64,000 bases of DNA from NCBI RefSeq assembly GCF_027579695.1, contig NC_083587.1, forward strand, positions 56,311,738-56,375,737, read 5' to 3'. Below, piece by piece: positions 1 to 9,400 of this stretch. The stretch's first letter is position 1, and the number at the start of each line of letters is the position of its first letter. Under the pieces are notes generated by a model. The model saw only the letters and a list, made by a program, of their open reading frames with translations, ran no database searches and was not told the DNA's origin. A program made the position numbers and the translations under genes. The DNA is from Neoarius graeffei (lineage: Eukaryota > Chordata > Actinopteri > Siluriformes > Ariidae).

Positions 1-285
1 CCTAAACATACAGCCAGAGCTACAATGGAATGGTTTAGGTCAAAGAATATTCATGTGTTAGAATGGCCCAGTCAAAGTCCAGATCTAAATCCCATTGAGC
101 ATCTGTGGCAAGACTTGAAAATTGCTGTTCACAGACGCTCTCCATCCAATCTGGCTGAGCTTGAGCTATTTTGCAAAGAAGAATGGGCAAAAATTTCAGT
201 GTCTAGATGTGCAAAGCTGGTAGAGACATACCACAAAAGACTTGCAGCTGTAATTGCAGCAAAAGGTGGCACTACAAAGTATTGA
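1..285 (+). pseudogene. Tc1 transposase, C-terminal fragment (partial at window edge)
   Basis: Reading frame 1 is open from base 1 ([12 protein letters not shown]...) to the stop at 283-285. It holds the C-terminal part of the DDE/D catalytic domain: the PKHTA motif that follows the second catalytic Asp, and [11 protein letters not shown], which contains the third catalytic Glu. The protein ends in the usual Tc1 tail (AAKGGTTKY). The ATG at 25 is internal to the domain and is not the start. Whether the full gene was intact cannot be seen; the visible part has no stops. Transposase would bind the element ends and cut and paste the element in the nucleus. Confidence 0.85.
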
Positions 286-504
286 CGCAGGGGGGCTGAA
301 TACTAATGCATATCACATTGTTCAGATTTTTATTTGTTTAAAATTTTGAAGACCATTTATCATTTTCGTTTCACTTCACAATTATGTGCTACTCTGTGTT
401 GGTCTATCACATAAAATCTCAATAAAAAAACTTTTAAGTTCGTGGCTGTAAGGTGGAAAAATGTGAAAAAGTTCAAGGGGTATGAATACTTTTTCAAGGC
501 ACTG
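1..504 (+). mobile_element. Tc1-like transposon, 3' half (cut by window edge)
   Basis: The window opens inside a Tc1/mariner-superfamily DNA transposon. The coding 3' part ends at 285, followed by about 200 bp of non-coding sequence and a right terminal inverted repeat whose last bases read aaggcactg, abutting a TA dinucleotide at 505-506, the standard Tc1 target. The left end lies outside the window. The terminal repeat resembles the outer ends of the element at 25150-33131, so the two belong to related families. Confidence 0.85.
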
Positions 505-506
505 TA

Positions 507-2305
507 TGAAGGAAAGGAAACGCAGGACCAAACTAATAAATATCGGCGGTCAGCGAGCACCTCGGTGTGATCAGCTGTTCGTTTAGCGACAGAATGATGG
601 AACTGTCAGTGCACGCTCAAAGGTAAACCTGCGCATGCGCACACACAGACGGACTTCCTCTGTCTGCTCGACTGCGCGAAGCGAGCGATTTCATGCACAT
701 TATTTGCTTTAATCCCCTCAAATTAAATAACTTCCCAGCCACAGAATGGCCTGATATTTTGCGAGATATTCCAGAAATAAACATGTATCACAATGACCAC
801 ATTTCAGAGGGAACTAAATTTCACCGATTTTATGAAATCGAAAGGCAGTCGAGCTTTAATACTCGGTTCTGATTGGTCAATTACAGTATTCTACAGTCTG
901 TTATTTCTGAATAGCAGACCGCTGCTACGAACACTGGTCTGATCATAGACTCTGTCGGGCCACACCCAGTCATATCAGTCCAAAGAAAGAAGTCTGGTAA
1001 TTTCAGTTGCTTTAATAATCAAATTTACAACGTCTGCTCATTTGTGACCCCATGTGGCAAAAAAGCGTTACTCCATCAGAAACGTTTTATAAATATAAGT
1101 TTTAATGTTCATTTTAACATGAGCAATGATGCTAAGTAGACTAATCTTTAGAAGGCTGAAGAGATCACTTTCCTATGGATGCAGTCACAGCTGTAGATTT
1201 TAACGTTTTTTTTTTGTTTGTTTTAGCGGAAGCAATAAAATCGCTTTTAATCTCAATATTTTTTGTCAAATTATTGATTTCTTTAGTAAGTAGCTGTGAA
1301 ATATAAGCAGGTAAATTTATAGATTCGCTCTGGAGTCGTGGTTTATTTCGCTGTACATTATCCCATACTTATTTTTCCTTAAATGCTTGACTGGAGAAGC
1401 ACAGTAAGTGAGTTTATTTTTTTCGCGGTCCGGTTTCCATCAAATCCTGCGCTCTGATTGGCTGGCGAGTGGGTCCGTATCCTACGATATGGACATCTGG
1501 TAACTCGCTCGTTCACAACAACAACAACAAACGTAGTAGCATTCTTTTGTCAACATTTATCTTTTTTTTTTAATAAGATTTATTTATGAGATTATCAAAA
1601 ATCTTATAAATTTTTGCCAGCATTTCTCAGGAGAATAGCATTAATTTTACAGCATGGATAGCGATAACGACAGTGTTCACAGCGAAAGCGAGTTTTACTA
1701 CCCTGAGGAAGAAGAAATAAAAGAAAACATTTCAGGAGAAAGCTAAAAACTGTTGCGAACGCTGAGCAAAAACATGGCTGAATCCTGAATGACTCAGTTT
1801 TGTATAAATAGGGGACTACATAGGTGGCAAAATGTAGTTTTTTTTTTTTTGTTGTTTTTTTTTCCTGCCATGGAAGTGCATTTGTTTACCGAGGAGGAAG
1901 CCATTTGCATTACAGTCATGAATGAGGATTAAAAATGGCGGCTTGCCTTGGCTTGGTTTTCCCTTTCGGGCGCTCTCGTTTTCTGTTAGAATTTGGTAAA
2001 GAAAAAAATAAATATATTATTTCCCAGCTTAAGGTCGGTTCGTATGGTGAAATACCGTGACCTCGGCCTTGAATACTGACCTCGGCCCAGAGGGCCTTGG
2101 TCGATACTTTCAAGACCTCGGTCATGGCATTTCAGATACGGACCTCCCAGCTGGTAAATAACATGTGTATATATATTCTAGATGGTTAGGAAACATTTTA
2201 AATGAAATGTAATGGGAGGAAAAAAAATTTTTTGATTAATTTTCCGGATTATACGTCTTCAGGTTATAAGTGAATGAATATATCGTAGTGGCATTTTTAT
2301 TGTAC
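507..2305. other. Gene-poor stretch with unclassified repeat-like sequence
   Basis: No host gene is recognised. The stretch contains poly-T runs (1205-1215, 1562-1570, 1838-1862), a CpG-containing promoter-like part around 600-690 and 1430-1510, and a short acidic ORF at 1654-1746 (30 codons, Asp/Glu/Ser-rich, MDSDNDSVHSESEFYYPEEE). That ORF resembles the acidic N-termini of transposon proteins, but nothing follows it. The region 1430-2150 looks like a decayed element; its class is not known to me. Confidence 0.3.
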
Positions 2306-2320
2306 ACAATGCTTACCAGT

Positions 2321-2675
2321 TTAGCGCTGTCGCCTCACAGCAAGAAGGTCCAGGTTCGAGCCCCGTGGCCGGCGAGGGCCTTTCTGTGCGGAGTTTGCAT
2401 GTTCTCCCCGTGTCCGCGTGGGTTTCCTCCGGGTGCTCCGGTTTCCCCCACAGTCCAAAGACATGCAGGTTAGGTTAACTGGTGACTCTAAATTGACCGT
2501 AGGTGTGAATGTGAGTGTGAATGGTTGTCTGTGTCTATGTGCAGCCCTGTGATGACCTGGCGACTTGTCCAGGGTGTACCCCGCCTTTCGCCCGTAGTCA
2601 GCTGGGATAGGCTCCAGCTTGCCTACGACCCTGTAGAACAGGATAAAGCGGCTAGAGATAATGAGATGAGATGAG
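2321..2675 (+). mobile_element. V-SINE (DANA/mermaid-type), 5'-truncated, with 15-bp target duplication
   Basis: A tRNA-derived SINE: B-box-like ggttcgagccc near 2353, then the conserved V-SINE centre (tttgcatgttctccccgtg...tccaaagacatgca) and the tail ending in gagatgagatgag. The first ~20 bases (tRNA A-box side) are missing. It is flanked by a perfect 15-bp direct repeat acaatgcttaccagt at 2306-2320 and 2676-2690, direct proof of LINE-style target-primed insertion. Confidence 0.95.
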
Positions 2676-3069
2676 ACAATGCTTACCAGTGTTGATCTTC
2701 ATATTTATAATTCTCTTTCTTTTTCCTCTTCTTGAGAGTTGACTGAACTTAAACCCCACCAAACCCTTCCGCTAAATACCACAGCCTGAACAGCTGAAAC
2801 CTGAAGTTAGATAGCTGGCTTGTCTTTTTTATTTTTTTGTGTGAAACCGTTCATGTTTCTTCCCAATTGTTGTGAATTGTTCAGGTACAACATATGAAAC
2901 GGCTTTTACCATGTTATCTGGACACTAACTTTCTGCAGCCAAGCACCTATTGAAGGCTTTGTTGTTGGGTTCTCCATTATAGTGTGTCTCATCCTCAAAG
3001 TTTTAATATCGCAGCCAAGTTTGCACATAACCTACTACATACAGTGTACACTTTACCATTTATTCCTTG

Positions 3070-3550
3070 AAATCGAGTCATACATGAGCTGATAGCAGCT
3101 ACAGTATAAGCCATATACGACGAGCTTGAGTGGAATAGCTGTTTTATTCTATCCACATTCACTGGATTTTGAGAAACTGAGCATTTTTATTTTTTGCAAA
3201 TTCGATAAATAAAACTTTATACAAAACGTCCGACAAAATAATTTCTGCTTGGAATGTAAACAAACCAGTGAAATGACAGGAGCAATTTGTGAAAAATGCT
3301 ATAATAATAATAATTCTTGAAAAAAAAAAAAGATACTTCTTACCATCAAATACTTTCATTCCATTTTATTTATTTCTTTATTTATTGGGTTTTGTTTTCG
3401 AGTAGAGTTTTTATTTCGTCCTCAGTTGGTTCAACAACACGCTCCGCCATTTTGTTTTTCTCTACTCACGGTATATGAACTGATATCCTAGTAGTAGAGT
3501 AGCCAATCAGAACGCATGATTGATCATATCCAGTCTACAGTGTTAGCATT
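3070..3550 (-). mobile_element. Crypton-like (DUF3504-type) element fragment, copy A
   Basis: A member of a family with at least five copies in this window (3.1, 9.7, 24.2, 45.5 and 49.4 kb). On the minus strand an ATG at 3450 opens MAERVVEPTEDEIKTLLENK, and the exon would end at a donor-like GATG|GTAAGA at 3344. In this copy the frame is broken after about 22 codons by A/T-rich slippage. The inverted motif tctatccacattcactgga is at 3148-3166; its partner near 3528-3540 is degraded. The peptide resembles the N-termini of DUF3504/Crypton-derived tyrosine-recombinase proteins; that assignment is from memory of the family and is tentative. Confidence 0.45.
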
Positions 3551-3630
3551 ACAGGTGTTCAAGAAAATTTCCATATTACAATAAGTATCTCGGTCAGTAT
3601 AGCTTTCTGAATATTTCCTTTGCTTGTCTA

Positions 3631-5232
3631 CAACCCCGATTCCAAAAAAGTTGGGACAAAGTACAAATTGTAAATAAAAATGGAATGCAATAATTTACAA
3701 ATCTCAAAAACTGACATTGTATTCACAATAGAACATAGACAACATATCAAATGTCGAAAGTGAGACATTTTGAAATTTCATGCCGAATATTGGCTCATTT
3801 GAAATTTCATGACAGCAACACATCTCAAAAAAGTTGGGACAGGGGCAATAAGAGGCTGGAAAATTTAAAGGTACAAAAAAGGAACAGCTGGAGGACCAAA
3901 TTGCAACTCATTAGGTCAATTGGCAATAGGTCATTAACATGACTGGGTATAAAAAGAGCATCTTGGAGTGGCAGCGGCTCTCAGAAGTAAAGATGGGAAG
4001 AGGATCACCAATCCCCCTAATTCTGCGCCGACAAATAGTGGAGCAATATCAGAAAGGAGTTCGACAGTGCAAAATTGCAAAGAGTTTGAACATATAATCT
4101 ACAGTGCATAATATCATCAAAAGATTCAGAGAATCTGGAAGAATCTCTGTGCGTAAGGGTCAAGGCCGGAAAACCATACTGGGTGCCCGTGATCTTCGGG
4201 CCCTTAGACGGCACTGCATCACATACAGGCATGCTTCTGTATTGGAAATCACAAAATGGGCTCAGGAATATTTCCAGAGAACATTATCTGTGAACACAAT
4301 TCACTGTGCCATCCGCCGTTGCCAGCTAAAACTCTATAGTTCAAAGAAGAAGCCGTATCTAAACATGATCCAGAAGCGCAGACGTCTTCTCTGGGCCAAG
4401 GCTCATTTAAAATGGACTGTGGCAAAGTGGAAAACTGTTCTGTGGTCAGACGAATCAAAATTTGAAGTTCTTTATGGAAATCAGGGACACCGTGTCATTC
4501 GGACTAAAGAGGAGAAGGACGACCCAAGTTGTTATTGGCGCTCAGTTCAGAAGCCTGCATCTCTGATGGTATGGGGTTGCATTAGTGCGTGTGGCATGGG
4601 CAGCTTACACATCTGGAAAGACACCATCAATGCTGAAAGGTATATCCAGGTTCTAGAGCAACACATGCTCCCATCCAGACGACGTCTCTTTCAGGGAAGA
4701 CCTTGCATTTTCCAACATGACAATGCCAAACCACATACTGCATCAATTACAGCATCATGGCTGCGTAGAAGAAGGGTCCGGGTACTGAACTGGCCAGCCT
4801 GCAGTCCAGATCTTTCACCCATAGAAAACATTTGGCGCATCATAAAACGGAAGATACGACAAAAAAGACCTAAGACAGTTGAGCAACTAGAATCCTACAT
4901 TAGACAAGAATGGGTTAACATTCCTATCCCTAAACTTGAGCAACTTGTCTCCTCAGTCCCCAGACGTTTACAGACTGTTGTAAAGAGAAAAGGGGATGTC
5001 TCACAGTGGTAAACATGGCCTTGTCCCAACTTTTTTGAGATGTGGTGTTGTTATGAAATTTAAAATCACCTAATTTTTCTCTTTAAATGATACATTTTCT
5101 CAGTTTAAACATTTGATATGTCATCTATGTTCTATTCTGAATAAAATATGGAATTTTGAAACTTCCACATCATTGCATTCCATTTTTATTTACAATTTGT
5201 ACTTTGTCCCAACTTTTTTGGAATCGGGGTTG
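3631..5232 (+). mobile_element. Tc1-like transposon, family A, copy 1 (complete ends)
   Basis: A complete-length element of 1602 bp between TA dinucleotides at 3629-3630 and 5233-5234. The ends are exact inverted repeats starting caaccccgattccaaaaaag. Each ~200-bp terminal region carries two copies of aaaaaagttgggaca in the same orientation (for example near 3643 and 3829), the IR/DR layout known from Sleeping Beauty-like fish transposons. A second copy at 31263-32867 is nearly identical, so this family moved recently. The transposase here has one in-frame stop. Confidence 0.95.
3993..5012 (+). pseudogene. Tc1 family A transposase, one premature stop
   Basis: Starts at MGRGSP (3993), the same start as the intact copy at 31625, and would be 339 codons. 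A 3-bp deletion relative to that copy changes ...NISSST... and creates TAA at 4095-4097 in the N-terminal helix-turn-helix DNA-binding region. The rest is open: paired-like HTH, WSDESKF (first catalytic Asp), [11 protein letters not shown] (second Asp) and [11 protein letters not shown] (Glu), with the DD34E spacing of Tc1. The downstream ATG at 4104 would give 302 residues lacking the first DNA-binding subdomain, so it is unlikely to be active. Confidence 0.9.
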
Positions 5233-5416
5233 TACTTCTCTGTGTCGTACTTCTCTCAGTGTCTTATTTCAAAAATATGGTTAGTGTTTGTGTTGAAGAT
5301 TAACTAGCGAGTAAAAAAAATGCTGCTTGTCAGGTTTCATCATTGGATGGTATCTTAGTTATGAGACAGCTGTACATTTGTAAACACCTTCCTCAGTAAG
5401 TTCAGTATGGGATATC

Positions 5417-6121
5417 GATATTTTAAGCTCATTTCTTAGACAAGGATTTTTTAAACTTGTTACCTTGTTAACAGTTTCGGCGAGAATCTTCCGCCTTCTT
5501 CAGAAACAGTCACCAGATGTCGAGTGGTGACGTGCCTTATCAGCTGATGTTGCGTTACGGAGGCGTGAACGTCCCGCCCAATTTCACAGGTAGTTCACGC
5601 CTCCTGCTGTCAGGTCGCTCCTCCAGGACGGCACTCCAGGTGTGCGACAGCGCATACGCGCCCTCATCCCGGTTCATCGTCCTCTGTGCCCGCTTGCGTA
5701 TCTCCACTGCCTCTAAAATCCAATGCTGGTATCTATTTGGTATGGTATCTATATGGTATCTATGAATTGGGAAGAGGCCAGAGTCATTTGCGCTGAAGAA
5801 AATGGATACCAGCGTTGGATTTTAGAGGCAGTGGAGATACGCAAGCGGGCACAGAGGACGATGAACCGGGATGAGGGCGCGTATGCGCTGTCGCACACCT
5901 GGAGTGCCGTCCTGGAGGAGCAACCTGACAGCAGGAGGTGTGAACTACCTGTCAAATTGGGCGGGACGTTCACGCCTCTGTAACGCAACATCAGCTGATA
6001 AGGCACGTCACCACTCGACATCTGGTGACTGTTTCTGAAGAAGGCGGAAGATTCTCGCCGAAACTGTTAACAAGGTAACAAGTTTAAAAAATCCTTGTCT
6101 AAGAAATGAACTTAAAATATC
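5417..6121. repeat. Penelope-like element termini forming a long inverted repeat
   Basis: Two arms of about 310-330 bp (5417-~5735 and ~5790-6121) are near-perfect reverse complements around a ~55-bp centre. Each arm contains ctgaaga ... gccgaaac, a hammerhead-ribozyme-like core (see findings), and the right arm encodes the end of a GIY-YIG endonuclease domain. Penelope-like elements are known to leave partial, inverted pseudo-LTR arrangements, which fits. The DNA could extrude as a very large cruciform. Confidence 0.7.
5762..5983 (+). pseudogene. Penelope-like element protein, GIY-YIG C-terminal fragment
   Basis: The frame reads MNWEEARVICAEENGYQRWI then LEAVEIRKR and a short tail to the stop at 5981-5983. 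The pattern W-x-x-A-x-V ... E ... R-W-x-x-E-A-x-x-I matches the last part of the GIY-YIG endonuclease found at the C-terminus of Penelope-like reverse transcriptases. No RT domain and no GIY/YIG motif are present upstream, because the reverse arm starts there. It is a remnant. The mirror copy on the minus strand of the left arm (5517-5720) carries the same terminal sequence. Confidence 0.6.
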
Positions 6122-6326
6122 TATAATAGATAGACGTAATGAACTTCCACTACATAGTATGGGATATCCATCATAAAAGTAACACGTGATTTAATTCTCA
6201 CAGCAAGGTCGGCATGATATCATGTATGCCTCTGTATTTGTTTTTATCCTTCTCCGTGCTTCAATGGCTGTGTCTAACCTTTCATTCTTTTCATGGATAC
6301 TCAAACACGTTTTTCCCCCACTACAG

Positions 6327-6431
6327 ATACGTGTCTGAGTGGAGGTGCAGTTGCTGGAATTGTCATCGCCTGCTTTGTAGCACTCGTGTTAATTATTGTT
6401 GCCATTGTACTGATCCTACGTCAGCGAAATG
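6327..6431 (+). CDS. Transmembrane exon
   Basis: 105 bp between acceptor ctacag and donor g|gtaaaag. It begins two bases into a codon and ends one base into a codon. It codes Thr-Cys-Leu-Ser-Gly-Gly, then about 25 hydrophobic residues (Val/Ile/Ala/Leu) and Leu-Arg-Gln-Arg-Asn. The Gly/Ala-rich start and Ile/Val-rich core are characteristic of single-pass type I helices. Confidence 0.7.
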
Positions 6432-9400
6432 GTAAAAGTCCTCTTTTCCATTATGTCTGACTGAGAATGCCTTTTTTTTGTCTTCACCAATACTGATCAG
6501 TAAATCATCTGTTGCAGTTAATCAGAGACTCTCAACAGTCATTGGACAGCGGAAACAAAACCTGAACAATAGGCCGACAGTAAGAAAACAGTCTCTGATA
6601 TGTTTGCCATAGATATAGACTATTTAGAAGTCACCAATGTGATTTGATTCCCTTTCTCAGGTTATTCCAGCTCCACCGTATGGCCATGATAATCCTGGGT
6701 TTCTTGGCCAGGGTGACCAGCCTGACCCACCGATGCACAGTGGTAACAGACTCCATCGTTCAAAGACTCAAGCCAATGGCCAACACAACAACTACAACAA
6801 CAACAATATACTGACACAAAACAGAGCAACCAACACCACTGCCTTTCAGCCCAATGGTCATCTTAATACTGACATGTTCTCATATAATGCCAACCTCCAT
6901 GATAGCCAACGGAATGGCAATTCAAATCAACGCAACACTGGCTCGTTCCAACAAGTGGGCCAACAGAACCCAAATATTCTCATCCAGACTGGCCAAGCTG
7001 AGGCGGGACCTCATACAGTCCTTATAAACCTTAATCCACTACGACAAAATCCGAATGCCACCACACAACCTCACGCTGTGCAAGTCAGCCTCAATGCACC
7101 TCAGACTTCTTCAGGACAGAACACCAGGCACTATAATGATCAACAAAGCAATCCTGTCCAGCAGGAGCTTGTTAACACTCGCCACTCAAATCACAGTCAT
7201 GTCAGTGGGTCACACTCCAATCCTCAGACTTGGACAGATAACGTCCATAATACAGCACAGCCTGGTCACAATAGCACCTTGAGAAACAGACAACCCAGGG
7301 ACCACCACGTCACCAACCAGACACGGTCGAGGCGCAATACTGAAAACACACATCCTGACTCAGAGGTGACTCCTACACCGTTAGACCACACACACACCAC
7401 CGTTGTCGACGACTCGAGTTCTAATACATACCCACGTCAGATGCCGTGGGACCTTATGCATGGTACACCTGCATATCCGAATCCTCAAATGGACAGTTAT
7501 GCATCCCAGAATTCATCAGAATCAGCCAGTGAGCATTCAGCTCCAGCTCCAAGACCCATCAGGCCACCTGTAGATGAACAGGTGCGGAACATTTCCAGAG
7601 CTTCAAGAAGAAACTTTCTGAGGCAATTTGCTCACAGTGCTGCCCAGAGACGTTCTCGAGGGGATCGGGATCTGTCAAGACAAGTCACGCAGCCTGCTCA
7701 GCCACGTGCTGACTATCAAAGTCGGACCGCTCCACAGAACATCACATCCCAGAGGCATGACATGGGCAACGTGGACAGAGCTGTTCCTCATCAACCCGTT
7801 CCAAGGCAGACTGCTCAACCAACACATTTGATCAGTCAGGCTGGTCCAGATCAAAGGCAGACCGGACCTCTCAATGCTGCCCCTCCAAACTCCCACATGC
7901 TAACTCAGGCTGCTTTGCAGCAGCACACCAACCAGACTCCTAATCCCTTTGTTAACTGGGTTCAGCAGACCCGAACTGCATTGCAGCATCCTGGAGCTCA
8001 GTCAATACCTGCTCAAACTAATCCTGCGAGACAAACCAACCAGGCTGGTCAAGTTGCTCCAGCTCCCCCTCCAGTCCTGCGCCTAGCGGAGTTTAAAACC
8101 CTACCACGAGAGCATATACAGAAACCACGTGCTGTAAAGCCAGTTCAGATGATGAGACGGCCTGTGGTCATGCATCATGGACGTAGACCTCCCAACATGC
8201 CCAGACATGCAAGAGCCATGCTTAGCAACCCACACAGACCCCCAGTGAACCCTCGCATGCATGCTCATGTACAAGGCGTCCCAGTACATATCAGCCAGGT
8301 GAGACAAACCTTACAGAAAGATTGATCCAAACATCTAGGCTCATTTAGCCAGACATGATGATCAAATATTATAGCATTGGTTCCTGGTTCAATCCTGAGC
8401 TTGGGTTCCTGTCTGTATGGAATTTTGTACGTTTTCCACACATGCACATGAGTTTTCTCCAAGTTCTCCGATTTCCTTCCCCCTCCCAAAACATACTACA
8501 GGTGATTTGACTACTTGAAAAGATGTGAAGGTGTTTGGGCTTGGTACCCTGAAATGGACCAGCATCCCATCTATTGTATTCCTGCCTCATGGGTCACATA
8601 AATATTCTAACCAGCATGGAACTAGGCCATGAACACACAGTGAATGATTTGTTAGAACTGCTTAAATGGATAACACAGAGACTCACAGTCATTCACCATG
8701 ATAAGGAAATGATTATTCTGGTGACTGTGCCCTCTGGTGGACATGAGAGGTATTACAGTAGTAATGCTCTAGTGATCATCATGAAGTTTTAGCTGTAGAG
8801 CATCATTGTGGCTGGAGGTTGTTGTCCCAGTGAGACAGGAAACGCATTTAAAAATGTCTTTTGAAATCCAAGAACAACTAATTAAACAAGTGGACTCAAG
8901 TGTTTGCTTGTATTTGGTTGGAATGGATACATGATGCAGCCTTTGTGGATAAGAGTGCCGTGAAACATTATGTTTAAATAATATTTCTGTTAAAAGGAAA
9001 TTGATATTGATTTTGGACACGATGTGACCAAATATCTCATCTCATTATCTCTAGCTGCTTTATCCTGTTCTACAGGGTCGCAGGCAAGCTGGAGCCTATC
9101 CCAGCTGACTACGGGCGAAAGGCGGGGTACACCCTGGACAAGTCGCCAGGTCATCACAGGGCTGACACATAGACACAGACAACCATTCACACTCACATTC
9201 ACACCTACGGTCAATTTAGAGTCACCAGTTAACCTAACCTGCATGTCTTTGGACTGTGGGGGAAACCGGAGCACCCGGAGGAAACCCACGCGGACACGGG
9301 GAGAACATGCAAACTCCGCACAGAAAGGCCCTCGCCGGCCACGGGGCTCGAACCCAGGACCTTCTTGCTGTGAGGCGACAGCGCTAACCACTACACCACC

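Noticed and set aside
5517..5765. 82-codon plus-strand ORF
   Set aside because: Antisense of the Penelope terminal arm; its mirror image is at 5749-6021.
8990..9391. 133-codon ORF on the minus strand (and similar ORFs at 47673, 44044, 47027, 47615)
   Set aside because: All are translations of V-SINE sequence, which happens to be open in several frames.
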